Positions 17,407-25,841 of a stretch of 37,939 bases of DNA are shown piece by piece. The position numbers and the translations under genes are program-made. The stretch covers positions 1-37,939 of the forward strand of contig NZ_JPIM01000041.1 of NCBI RefSeq assembly GCF_000735195.1, written 5' to 3'. The stretch is from Chloroflexus sp. MS-G (GTDB lineage: Bacteria > Chloroflexota > Chloroflexia > Chloroflexales > Chloroflexaceae). Below the pieces are notes generated by a model. The model was not told where the DNA came from, did no database searches, and was given only the letters and a program-made list of their open reading frames with translations. Numbering within the stretch: the stretch's first letter is position 1; every line of letters begins with the position of its first letter.

Positions 17407-18753
17407 TCAAGAACATAATGATATTGCTGCCGATGGCGTATTCTTCACCAGAGGAAGTATTTGCGTTGCCACAGAACGGGCAAACGCACATACTGATTCG
17501 CCATTAGTCAGTTGCGGATAAATCTGACCAGTGTTTGCCAGTAAGAGACCTTCAATGTCACTGGTGATCGGTGGAATACGATCAGTCGCACCGATGGGAT
17601 GGATTGGTTCAACGTACCGTTCACGACCGATGCGGATGGCAAGAATGTCTTCGTCGCGAATGTCGGGGAACATGTGGCGCAGGTAGCTGAGAAAGACCGT
17701 GCGCAGTTCATCATCGGGCATGCGGGCAAACGGGCTGGTTGCGGCGACATATTTGGGCAGGTAGACAAGGTGGTAACCGCCGACATACTGGGGATCGATC
17801 AGATTTGTGGTTTCGATGACGCCTGTAAAAGGAATGCGCTCGTCGGTGATATTGAGCGTGTAGTAAGGCGTCAACCGTCGCCGCATCACCAGAAGCATGC
17901 AGACAATACCCAGAAAGCCATCGAGCTGACCCCAACGCTCAGAAACCATCGCCGCTTCTGGTGGCAACAGGCGACGGGCAATCGGGGTTTGCGCGGTGAT
18001 CACAATATTGCTGGCCGAAATCTCTTGAGCATTGACAACCAGACCGGTTACCCGATTGTCTGCTAATCGAAGCGTTTCAACGGTGGCGTTTAACTCGATC
18101 TGCCCACCACGCTGCCGAATGGCGACTGCCAGGGCATCGATCAGTTCCTGATAGCCGTTAGGCAGGTAACACATTACCTCTCGACTACCGCCTTTGGTGC
18201 GAGTGTCGGTAGTCCGTACCAATCGCGACCAGATATAAGTTGCCGGTACATGACTGAAATCACCATCAAATTTCGCCCGCAGGAGCGGCGCCCAGACATG
18301 GCGCACCGTGCGTTCACCGCTGAGGCGGGTTAGCCATTCGGCAACCGGTATCTGTTCGAGGCGCCGCCAGTCTTTGATACGACGGCAGGCAAGAATGGTG
18401 TAGGCGAGGCGCAAGCGGTCAATCAGACGCAAGGGCGGGAAACGAAGAAATTCGAGCGGCGTGGACATTGGATAGATGTGGCCATCGTGGTAAAAGCCCA
18501 TCTTGGTCGCGGTGTAGCGCAGACGCTGGCGTAGTCCTAATTCATCGAACAGGCTCATCAAGGTGCGATCGCTACTCAAGATTGCGTGATAGTAGCGATC
18601 ACACTCTAGCCCACCAAGTTCAGGGAAACGGGTACGCCCCATCAGACCACCTAGCGTTGATGCGCGTTCCCAAACCCGCACCGGTATGTCGCGTTTCAGC
18701 AACTCGTAGGCCAGACTGAGGCCAAGAATGCCGCCGCCGATAATATCAACCAT
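17407..18753 (-). CDS. FAD-dependent amine oxidase/HemY-like oxidoreductase
   Basis: The start is set at ATG 18753, preceded by GGGGGGAG; a TTG 12 bases upstream is not needed. The 448-residue protein opens MVDIIGGGILGLSLAYELL, the GxGxxG dinucleotide fold (6-11), with Glu29 ending the second strand and the GGLMGR loop typical of the flavin amine oxidase/protoporphyrinogen oxidase superfamily. A late TGQIYPQLTNGE segment (near the C-terminus) matches the second FAD-binding region. Relatives sit beside initiating transferases in many polysaccharide loci and share a fold with UDP-galactopyranose mutase, but the mutase active-site residues are not recognised here. Substrate is unknown; a sugar-nucleotide or polyprenol-linked substrate is plausible from context. 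It ends 7 bases before the sugar-phosphate transferase start. Confidence 0.8.
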   Translation of the reverse strand: MVDIIGGGILGLSLAYELLKRDIPVRVWERASTLGGLMGRTRFPELGGLECDRYYHAILSSDRTLMSLFDELGLRQRLRYTATKMGFYHDGHIYPMSTPLEFLRFPPLRLIDRLRLAYTILACRRIKDWRRLEQIPVAEWLTRLSGERTVRHVWAPLLRAKFDGDFSHVPATYIWSRLVRTTDTRTKGGSREVMCYLPNGYQELIDALAVAIRQRGGQIELNATVETLRLADNRVTGLVVNAQEISASNIVITAQTPIARRLLPPEAAMVSERWGQLDGFLGIVCMLLVMRRRLTPYYTLNITDERIPFTGVIETTNLIDPQYVGGYHLVYLPKYVAATSPFARMPDDELRTVFLSYLRHMFPDIRDEDILAIRIGRERYVEPIHPIGATDRIPPITSDIEGLLLANTGQIYPQLTNGESVCAFARSVATQILPLVKNTPSAAISLCS

Positions 18754-18774
18754 ACTCCCCCCCAATATCCGATT

Positions 18775-19872
18775 TCAGGCAACCAGCACTGGCTCATTTA
18801 CGGTCAGTGCATTCACTGCGGCAGCGATCTGGTGCAGCTCGTCGGCATTGAGCGCCGGGTGTACCGGCAAGGCGATAATTTCACGAGCTATACGGTCTGC
18901 GACGGGTGTTTCCGCCTCAATTCCCAACTTCCGATAGAGGGGTTGCTGCGGAATTGGTAAAGGGTAAAAGATTGCCGTACCGATACCGGCTGCATTCAAC
19001 TGTTTGATCGCAGCATCACGGTCGCCGATCACCCGGATCGTATATTGATGAAAGACGTGACGCACATCTGGTCGTACATACGGCGTAATCACCGCCGGAT
19101 GGCGAATGTGCTCATTGAGGAATGTCGCGTTGGTAATCCGCTGCGCCGTAAACCGTTCGCATTTCGCCAGTTGGGCACGGCCAATAGCCGCTTGCAGATC
19201 GGTCATACGGAAGTTATAACCGAGCATCTCGTGATAGTAGCGAACGCGACTACCGTGGCTGCGCAAGAGACGCAAGCGGTCGGCAATAGCCGGATCATTC
19301 GTCGTAATCATACCGCCCTCGCCACTGGTAACATTCTTGGTCGCGTAGAGCGAGAAGCACCCCACCCCAAAACTACCGACCGGTTGCTGACGGTAGGTTG
19401 CGCCAACCGCCTGCGCAGCATCTTCGATAATTGCCAGGTGATAACGCCGGGCAATTTCGACAATCGGCGCCATGTCTGCCGGTTGTCCATATAGATGTAC
19501 CGGCATAATCGCTCGTGTACGTGAAGTAATCGCGGCTACAATCAGATCGGGGTTTATGTTGTAGGTTTTGGGATCAATATCAACAAAAACCGGTGTCGCA
19601 CCCGTCATGAGAATGCTGTTAGCAGTTGCAATAAAGCTAAACGGCGTCGTAACCACTTCGTCGCCTGGACCAATATTGTGTGCCAGCAGCGCCAGGTAGA
19701 GCGCAGTGGTGCCATTCATCACTGCCACGGCGTAACGAGTGCCGCACAGAGCGGCGAATTCGGCTTCAAAACGCTCAACTTCCGGCCCTTGTGCAATCAT
19801 CCCTGATCGCAATACTGCCAAGACGGCTTCTTCTTCTTCGGGGCCGATGAGTGGTCGGGAAACCGGTATCAT
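18775..19872 (-). CDS. DegT/DnrJ/EryC1 sugar aminotransferase
   Basis: A 365-residue PLP enzyme that transfers an amino group, normally from glutamate, to a keto-sugar nucleotide. The family start IPVSRPLIGPEEEEAV is present. Other motifs are GTTALYLAL, IIEDAAQAVGA with Asp151 holding the PLP ring, and the Schiff-base Lys179 in SLYATKNVTSGEGG, then MITTND. This is the WbpE/WlbC-like side of the family (ATKN...GEGG). It overlaps the SIS gene by 4 bases (ATGA) and has GGAGG upstream of the ATG. With the Gfo/Idh dehydrogenase four genes downstream it could form the 3-keto then 3-amino sugar pair. A 4-amino product cannot be excluded. Confidence 0.92.
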   Translation of the reverse strand: MIPVSRPLIGPEEEEAVLAVLRSGMIAQGPEVERFEAEFAALCGTRYAVAVMNGTTALYLALLAHNIGPGDEVVTTPFSFIATANSILMTGATPVFVDIDPKTYNINPDLIVAAITSRTRAIMPVHLYGQPADMAPIVEIARRYHLAIIEDAAQAVGATYRQQPVGSFGVGCFSLYATKNVTSGEGGMITTNDPAIADRLRLLRSHGSRVRYYHEMLGYNFRMTDLQAAIGRAQLAKCERFTAQRITNATFLNEHIRHPAVITPYVRPDVRHVFHQYTIRVIGDRDAAIKQLNAAGIGTAIFYPLPIPQQPLYRKLGIEAETPVADRIAREIIALPVHPALNADELHQIAAAVNALTVNEPVLVA

Positions 19873-20477
19873 CGCCGACCTCCTACTTCTCTGGCCTGCA
19901 ATGTCGCTGATTGTAGAGCGTTTTCTATCTGGCGACCCAGATTAACTGCCAATGCGTGACAGATAACGCTATGAATATCTTCAACCAGAGGCATAAAGTG
20001 ATTTTTGACGTGCAGACCAATGCGGGCAATGCGGTACAGTTTGCCGCCATCAAAGCCGGTAATACCGATGGTGATGGCGCCAACGCTATTGCCCCATTCG
20101 ATAGCCCGCACGACGTTGGCCGAGTTGCCGCTGCCGGAAATCGCGATGATGATGTCGCCATCCCGGTAGAGGGATTGCAATTGCTCGACGAACACGTCGG
20201 CATAGCTTTGATCATTAGACCAGGCAGTGATCAAGGGAATGTTGTCTGTCAACGCAATCGCTCGCACCCGGCGCGTTTGCGGTTTTATCGTCCACTTGGT
20301 CAGATCGCAGGCAAAATGCGAGGCAGTTGCCGCACTACCACCGTTTCCGCAAATGAAAATGGTTGAATCACGTTGATAAGCATCCCAGATAGCATCGGCT
20401 ACCTGTTGCAATTCAAAGAGTGGCAATTGTTCGAGAGTCTGGCATGTCTGTGCAACATACGATGGAAGATCGTTCAT
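19869..20477 (-). CDS. SIS-domain phosphosugar isomerase, GmhA-like
   Basis: A 202-residue single SIS-domain protein. Motifs CGNGGSAAT (43-51), SGSGNSANV (114-122) and EDIHSVICH (166-174) match sedoheptulose-7-phosphate isomerase GmhA, including the late Glu-His metal/active-site segment. GmhA makes D-glycero-manno-heptose-7-phosphate for heptose-containing glycans. No HldE, HddA/C or GmhB-like partners lie in this window, so the heptose route would need genes elsewhere, or the protein isomerises another phosphosugar. It is coupled to the aminotransferase by an ATGA overlap and has a GGGGAGGGG site upstream. Length is normal for the family. Confidence 0.82.
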   Translation of the reverse strand: MNDLPSYVAQTCQTLEQLPLFELQQVADAIWDAYQRDSTIFICGNGGSAATASHFACDLTKWTIKPQTRRVRAIALTDNIPLITAWSNDQSYADVFVEQLQSLYRDGDIIIAISGSGNSANVVRAIEWGNSVGAITIGITGFDGGKLYRIARIGLHVKNHFMPLVEDIHSVICHALAVNLGRQIENALQSATLQAREVGGRR

Positions 20478-20509
20478 AACCCCTCCCCCCGTTCAACTTC
20501 AACAGCGTT

Positions 20510-20968
20510 TCACGAACGCGCAACCATTAACATACCGGCACAAATAACGATGACACCCGCAGCTCGTAATGGATTGACCTGCTCGTGAAGGACCAGCCAT
20601 GCCAGGAGAAAAATGATGATGTGATTGAGGCTGACAAAGGGGTACGCCACGCTAAGATCGATTCGCGAGAGTGTAATCAGCCAGAAGAAGGTACCGATCC
20701 CGTATACCAACAAGCCACCGATGACCATCGGCGAGGTCACAATGCGCCAAATAATACCCGGTGTCGTCTCTAAGCTTAGAGCCAGCGGCCCCATTGCGCC
20801 CATACCCTGCTTGAGCATCATCTGACCGATGACACCCAGGGCCGTCGCGATCAAGATCAACATAATTGTGCTCATCGCCAGTGTACCCTTTCGTCGCGTT
20901 GGCTGCTCGATACCGGCGGTAACCGTTGGCGGGCTGTGTCTGATAACATTTTCTTCGGTCTGTTGCAT
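20510..20968 (-). CDS. SMR/EamA-like four-helix transporter (ArnE/ArnF-like)
   Basis: I choose the ATG at 20968, which has GAGGG 4 bases upstream. In-frame ATG and TTG codons at 20986-20992 have no ribosome site. The 152-residue protein has a polar N-terminal tail of about 30 residues, then four helices: a first helix with GVIGQMMLKQGM, the GGLLVYGIGTFFWL helix, the SVAYPFVSLNHIIIF helix and a final AAGVIVICAGMLMV. This is the small multidrug resistance/DMT half-transporter plan used by ArnE/ArnF, which flip undecaprenyl-phosphate-sugar. It lies 27 bases downstream of a polyprenol-phosphate sugar synthase-like GT2, which supports the flippase idea. A second subunit is not visible, so it may act as a homodimer. 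Confidence 0.78.
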   Translation of the reverse strand: MQQTEENVIRHSPPTVTAGIEQPTRRKGTLAMSTIMLILIATALGVIGQMMLKQGMGAMGPLALSLETTPGIIWRIVTSPMVIGGLLVYGIGTFFWLITLSRIDLSVAYPFVSLNHIIIFLLAWLVLHEQVNPLRAAGVIVICAGMLMVARS

Positions 20969-20995
20969 TGAACCCTCTTCGTTCATCATCAACGT

Positions 20996-21748
20996 TTATC
21001 GACCGTGTGAAATGGCCTTTGTCCGTGGTTGCGTTAAGCGACGCTGAAGAATACTGGTCATATAACGAATGTGCGTTTTCGTAATTTGCCAGACCCGCGC
21101 TTTCGATTGTCCGTATTGCCGAACCCGTAGCGTAGTTGGATACTCAGCAACACGATACCCGCTGAGCAGAGCTTCAACCAGCCACTCAGTGACCATCAGA
21201 AAGCCATCTGCGTGGGTGGTAATGTGATCGATGACATGGCGGCGGCAGGCACGGAAGAGAGCAGTGTAGGTATGAATACGCGCATCGACCAGCAATCGAT
21301 AACAGAGCGAGGCCGATTTGCTGATAAAGACGCGATAGGCAGGCACATTCTCGATACCACCACCGGGGTGATACGGTGAGGCAGTTACCAGGTCAACATC
21401 AGGCGTAAGGTGAGCTAAGAGTGCAGGAATCTCACTGAACGGGTACGTTCCATCACTATCGCAGGTGACGATGATCTCGCCGATGGCATGGGCAAAACCG
21501 GTACGCAGAGCAGCGCCCAGACCGCGGTTTGTCGCATGATGAAGGATGACAGTATCGGGCCAGGAACCGAATGTTTGTTCGAGAAGTTCGCCTGTTCCGT
21601 CGCGACTACCATCGTTGACCAGTACAAGCTGCACGTTTCCGCGCTCACGCAAACCTGTCAGTGCTTGCCCGAGCCGGTCACGCATGATAGATAACCCTTC
21701 GGCTTCGTTATAACAGGGAATGACAATGGAAATATCGTAGTGTGCCAC
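20996..21748 (-). CDS. GT2 polyprenol-phosphate sugar synthase-like (DPM1/ArnC type)
   Basis: A 250-residue GT-A protein with a GTG start at 21748, supported by TAGGAG 6 bases upstream. Motifs are SIVIPCYNEAEGL near the start, LVNDGSRDGT with Asp45, NRGLGAALRTGF (73-84), and the metal-binding CDSDGTYPF (95-103). A later RVRQYGQSKAR segment matches the acceptor-side YGxSK/R motif of dolichyl-phosphate mannose/glucose synthases. It has no C-terminal membrane domain, like soluble DPM1. It would load a sugar onto undecaprenyl phosphate for use by GT-C enzymes outside the membrane. The SMR-like flippase gene follows directly. Confidence 0.85.
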   Translation of the reverse strand: MAHYDISIVIPCYNEAEGLSIMRDRLGQALTGLRERGNVQLVLVNDGSRDGTGELLEQTFGSWPDTVILHHATNRGLGAALRTGFAHAIGEIIVTCDSDGTYPFSEIPALLAHLTPDVDLVTASPYHPGGGIENVPAYRVFISKSASLCYRLLVDARIHTYTALFRACRRHVIDHITTHADGFLMVTEWLVEALLSGYRVAEYPTTLRVRQYGQSKARVWQITKTHIRYMTSILQRRLTQPRTKAISHGR

Positions 21749-21839
21749 AGGTAGCTCCTACCAAAACAAAAGAGTAAACGTTTTGGAGATGTGATGGCAA
21801 GATGAGAACGATTAGGTGGTTAGATTATCTACGTTCAAG

Positions 21840-23102
21840 CTAAAGTTCCTCTAAAAATGTGTGACCGTTATATGAAAATTTCTTCATGGCGCTTCTGCCG
21901 ACTGTCATTGCGTAATAATTGGCTTCTAGTTGAGCAACACTTTGTTGCCAGTCATGGTATTGTTCGACATACGCTCTTCCGGCGGAGCCAAGCCTGGCTC
22001 TTCGTTCGGGATCGGCCAATAAGTTTAAGATGGCGTCGGCAAAGTCGACAGCTTCATCGGCTACGATCAGGTCACGATCCGGTTTCACGTGCAGTGCCAC
22101 CGTAGCCTGGCGTGCCGCAATGACCGGAGTTGCGGTTGCCATTGCTTCCAGCACTTTGTTCTGCACACCAACACCGTAACGAATGGGGGCCACTGCGATG
22201 GTAGCCTGAGTCAGGTAGGGCCGTAAATCGGGCACTGCCCCAGTGACGGTGATCCGTGGATCGGTGGCATATGCGCGAATACGCGCTCCTGGTTCAGCAC
22301 CGGCCAGCGTAACGGTAATCTCAGGCCGAACCGCCCAGACGTGCGGCATAACCACTTCAACCAGATAGCGAGCAGCGGCTTCATTGGCGTGATAGCTCAT
22401 TTTACCGGTGAAAATCAGGTTCGCCGGCTGACGTGGGCCGATATATGGTTGAAAATAGTTGAGATCGACCCCGTTCGGCACGACCATCACCGGCGCCTGT
22501 CCGGTATCTGCCAACACCCGATTGAGCGTTTTCAGCGCCCAGGCGTCTTCTGGAGAGGTGACGAATACTGCTGCAAAGCGATGGCGATACGCCGCTTCGT
22601 AATGGCGCGTGCGGGCCAGATCAATCAGTGCCCGCAAGCGACCGCTCAGGCTGCTGCCCCGACGAAATGTGCGTTCAAATAACAGGCTGATACTATCGAC
22701 GGCGTCAAGTACGATAGGCGGGCCGAAACCGTACTGTCGTAACGCTGCTAAGCCAATTTCGGCGGCGCGTAGATGTTCGATGTGGATCAGATCGTAATCA
22801 GTACGCCGTAGCTCGTGAACTACTGCGGCAATCATCGCTGGGGTTAAACAATGGGCAGCCTGAAACGGTAATGACGAGGGCAGTGCCCGCATATATGCCA
22901 GCATGTGCTCTCTGGCGTGGATCGGCACGGCAATTACTCGCCGACAGAGTGAGCATAACTCGTTCATAGCCGGGCCATTATCGGCAACACAAACCAGCGT
23001 GATGGTATGCCCACGTCGAGCCAGATGGCGAATAAACTGGTACGGTCGTACTCGAATGGGTGAGGGTGTGTAAGGGGCAATAAAAAGGATGTTCATCGTC
23101 AT
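21840..23102 (-). CDS. GT4-like glycosyltransferase
   Basis: A 420-residue GT-B protein beginning MTMNILFIAPYTPSPIRVRP. The second in-frame ATG at 23096 is possible, but the first gives an ATGA overlap with the upstream gene. The junction segment VVPNGVDLNYFQP and the C-terminal signature PIRYGVGVQNKVLEAMATATPVI are clear. The family places the donor-binding Glu in the KVLEA segment. It is a paralog of the gene just upstream (23099) and more distantly of that at 3294. A 91-base gap with no convincing terminator separates it from the GT2 downstream. The sugar is not known. Confidence 0.85.
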   Translation of the reverse strand: MTMNILFIAPYTPSPIRVRPYQFIRHLARRGHTITLVCVADNGPAMNELCSLCRRVIAVPIHAREHMLAYMRALPSSLPFQAAHCLTPAMIAAVVHELRRTDYDLIHIEHLRAAEIGLAALRQYGFGPPIVLDAVDSISLLFERTFRRGSSLSGRLRALIDLARTRHYEAAYRHRFAAVFVTSPEDAWALKTLNRVLADTGQAPVMVVPNGVDLNYFQPYIGPRQPANLIFTGKMSYHANEAAARYLVEVVMPHVWAVRPEITVTLAGAEPGARIRAYATDPRITVTGAVPDLRPYLTQATIAVAPIRYGVGVQNKVLEAMATATPVIAARQATVALHVKPDRDLIVADEAVDFADAILNLLADPERRARLGSAGRAYVEQYHDWQQSVAQLEANYYAMTVGRSAMKKFSYNGHTFLEEL

Positions 23103-24328
23103 AACCCACTTGTTACCGTATGCACTCGTTGCAATGCAGTCGCGTATAGCTGATCAATCGCCGGACACACAACCCGCCAGTCGTAACGCTCGACGGCCAG
23201 TTGTCGTCCCTGGTCGGCCAATTGTCTGCCCAATTCGGGATTCCGGAAGAGTTGGATCAACGCGCCGGCAAATGTGGCCGGGTCATCACCCACCAGCAGG
23301 TGCCGACCGGGAACGACATCAATCCCCTCATAACCAATGGTGGTCGAGACAATCGGTAAACCACGAGCCAGCGCCTCCAGGATTTTGACCCGCATACCAC
23401 CACCAGCATGGACAGGGACGATCAACGCTGCGGTTCGGGCGAAGTACGGGCGCGGATCGGCAACGTAGCCCGGTACTTCAATGGCCGGATCGGCAGCCAG
23501 ACGTTGCACGGCTGCCGGTGGTCGTGCACCGACCAACGCTACTCTGGCGTTGGGTAGCGCTTGTTTGACCAGCGGCCACACTTCGCGGACAAACCAGATC
23601 ACACCATCGACATTGGGCGGCCAGAACATCGTAGCCATGCTCAGAATGGTGTCCGGCTGCGTATTACGATGGACGAATGCCTCTTCACGAGTATCAATTG
23701 CGATGGGAACGATCCTTGTTGGTGGCAGAGTCACTCCAGCTTCGTCCGCCGCCAATCTAAGAAAAGCGTAATCTGGTTCACTCACCGTCAGCATCCCGTC
23801 GAAACGGGCACATAGCCGTGCCTCGGCACGGCGCAACCGACGTGCCTCGATTTGCAATCCAATTCGCTGGATCAGATGGGAGCGGGCAGCCATACGGGCC
23901 ACGATAGTCCACACGGCATTGTGTTGATCGACGATGCGGGCACCACCGGACAGATCGACAGCGAAAGGAGCCATATTGAGCTGGTCGGCATGGATAATGT
24001 CAAAATGTTCTCGCGTTGTCAGTCTGTGGAGGAGCCGCTGTAGTTCGGGTGAGGCATCTCGACTGAGAATAAACGAGACGCCCGTGAGGGCACTGATCGC
24101 CAGAAAACGTGCATCTTTCCAGCGCGAGCGGCGGAAGGGAACTGTGTACACCTCACGACAGATCCGACGTAGCGATTCGGCGTTTGCCTGTTCTTGAGCG
24201 CTACGTACCAGCGAGACCAGCGTAACCTCGTGTCGTTCACAAAGGTATTGTAAGACGTTGTAGGTCTTGATTTTGGGGCCACTGTCAGGTGGATAGGGTG
24301 CGATCAGGGTTAACAGTAAAATGCGCAT
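23099..24328 (-). CDS. GT4-like glycosyltransferase
   Basis: The start at ATG 24328 gives MRILLLTLIAPYPPDSGPK, the normal family N-terminus, and has AGGGG 7 bases upstream. An extra 13 residues from 24367 would overlap the previous gene for no reason. The 409-residue protein shows DQHNAVWTIV in the N-terminal domain and the C-terminal signature HAGGGMRVKILEALARGLPIVSTTIGYEG. It is paired by an ATGA overlap with the related GT4 downstream and starts 4 bases after the stop of the GT-C gene upstream, so the row is tightly coupled. It likely adds one residue to the lipid-linked unit. Confidence 0.87.
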   Translation of the reverse strand: MRILLLTLIAPYPPDSGPKIKTYNVLQYLCERHEVTLVSLVRSAQEQANAESLRRICREVYTVPFRRSRWKDARFLAISALTGVSFILSRDASPELQRLLHRLTTREHFDIIHADQLNMAPFAVDLSGGARIVDQHNAVWTIVARMAARSHLIQRIGLQIEARRLRRAEARLCARFDGMLTVSEPDYAFLRLAADEAGVTLPPTRIVPIAIDTREEAFVHRNTQPDTILSMATMFWPPNVDGVIWFVREVWPLVKQALPNARVALVGARPPAAVQRLAADPAIEVPGYVADPRPYFARTAALIVPVHAGGGMRVKILEALARGLPIVSTTIGYEGIDVVPGRHLLVGDDPATFAGALIQLFRNPELGRQLADQGRQLAVERYDWRVVCPAIDQLYATALQRVHTVTSGL

Positions 24329-24332
24329 ATAT

Positions 24333-25823
24333 TCACCCCTGTGGCGGCACGACAGGTAACGATACAAGCGTTGGTTGCACCGTCGTTGCCGAAGGCTGAT
24401 CGCCGGGTAGCGAACGGAAGAGGAAGATAACGCCGACTGTGATCAGGAGCAGGAGTGGTACCAGACTCAGCGGCCCTTCCAGGTGCAGAACCATGCCCAG
24501 ATTGCGGGCGATTTCGCCATTTCGCCATGCTGGAACGATGTAGTCAGACCAGGGCGAGCGAATTGCGTCTGTTGGAAAGAGCTGCGTAGCGGTTACTTCC
24601 ATCCAGACTAATCCGAACGAGCCAGCGATAAGGAACAGAACGCCACTACGCCAGCCAGGACGAGACCAGACTGATGCGCTGAAAAGGATAGCCGGTAGGG
24701 CAAGGAACGGGATCATCGGGACGATGTAGCGCGGGCCGGCAGCAAAGCCCCCCCACCACATGATCGATGAACCGTAGAAGATCAGGAAGCTGAGCGGTAC
24801 CAGCAAGAGTACCCACCACTCGGCACGATGCGTTCGTTGTTTCCATCCGAACCAGTAGGCTGGAATTGCCAGTAATAGCCACGGTGCCCGAAAGAATAAA
24901 CCGCGAAAATCACTGAAAGTCAGTCCCCAGATCGCTTCCCACTGCGGTCCGACCAGACTCATAAAGCCGGTATGGTGCTGCTCTTGCCAGAGCGCCGAGT
25001 GGGCATAGCCTATTGGCCACGGTGTGCCAAAAGCGGCAAGGTCGTACATTACCAGCAGTGCAATAGGGAACGATCCGCCCAGGGTCAGCGAGACCAGCCA
25101 GCGCCATCCATGTCGGTAGACTGCGTACAGCCCAATAACTGCTGCTGCCAGTGCAGTCGGATATTCACTGATCACGGCCCAACCCAGCAGCAACCCCACT
25201 ACGACACCGCTAACAACGGGGGACCAACCTGAGTGTGGCGACCAGGACAGGACGAAGGCGGTGAAGAGTAGCACTGCCACCAGTTGGTGAGCGTAGAAAT
25301 TACTGGCGTAAGGGGCAGCACTGGTTGCCAACCCATAGGCAAGAGTGCCAATGCTGGCCGGAATTGGCGCAACTCCGAGCCGTCGCAAGACGAGAAAGAA
25401 AAGACCACCAAACAAAGCGGCTGGTAACGCGACAAGAACAAGCGTTAGCGCATACTGGATCAGGGCAAAACGAATCTTATCAATCCGTAAGCCACTACCC
25501 TCTGGATTCAGGGTCTTCTCAAACCGATCACCGATTCGCTCTAACTGTGTTCGTACCGGTGGCGCATCGAGAAGTGGCCGCATCATCACGTAGATCGGCA
25601 CACCCAAAAATGACAGACCCGGAGGCTTATCAGTGTAGGCATGACCGTTGTAGATCGCATAATCTCCCGTATTTTCGACGTAGCGGTCGATCCGTGGGCT
25701 GCCATCGTCAACCAGGGCCAGCACCAGATTCAAGCGTGAATTTTGATTCCAGTCAGACCAACGTGGTAAGACGTAAGCGTAGCTACAAAAGAGCAGCATT
25801 ACAATAAGCCAAAACCGATACAT
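24333..25823 (-). CDS. GT-C type membrane glycosyltransferase-like protein
   Basis: A 496-residue protein with about 10-12 helices. After helix 1 the extracytoplasmic segment reads DYAIYNGHAYTDKPPGLSFL (54-73). The (S/T)DK(P/A)PG motif with Asp65-Lys66 is a known signature of one GT39/PMT-related bacterial group, where the Asp is the likely catalytic base. Further on, a SIMWWGGFAAGPRY segment is also typical of this group. It should transfer a sugar from a polyprenyl-phosphate donor outside the membrane. The ATG at 25823 has a GGAGAAGGA site. Two different GT-C proteins side by side (this and 25842) suggest two extracytoplasmic sugar additions or side branches. Confidence 0.8.
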   Translation of the reverse strand: MYRFWLIVMLLFCSYAYVLPRWSDWNQNSRLNLVLALVDDGSPRIDRYVENTGDYAIYNGHAYTDKPPGLSFLGVPIYVMMRPLLDAPPVRTQLERIGDRFEKTLNPEGSGLRIDKIRFALIQYALTLVLVALPAALFGGLFFLVLRRLGVAPIPASIGTLAYGLATSAAPYASNFYAHQLVAVLLFTAFVLSWSPHSGWSPVVSGVVVGLLLGWAVISEYPTALAAAVIGLYAVYRHGWRWLVSLTLGGSFPIALLVMYDLAAFGTPWPIGYAHSALWQEQHHTGFMSLVGPQWEAIWGLTFSDFRGLFFRAPWLLLAIPAYWFGWKQRTHRAEWWVLLLVPLSFLIFYGSSIMWWGGFAAGPRYIVPMIPFLALPAILFSASVWSRPGWRSGVLFLIAGSFGLVWMEVTATQLFPTDAIRSPWSDYIVPAWRNGEIARNLGMVLHLEGPLSLVPLLLLITVGVIFLFRSLPGDQPSATTVQPTLVSLPVVPPQG

Positions 25824-25841
25824 CGACGTTCCTTCTCCTGC

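Noticed and set aside
17599..18066. 155-codon + strand frame opposite the FAD oxidoreductase
   Set aside because: Antisense shadow with no ribosome site or domain.
21761..21786. CCAAAAC/GTTTTGG inverted repeat between GT4 and GT2
   Set aside because: Only 7 base pairs, AT-rich and no T-run after it; too weak to call a terminator.
25325..25807. 160-codon + strand frame opposite the GT-C gene at 24333
   Set aside because: Charged low-similarity translation antisense to membrane helices; a typical shadow.
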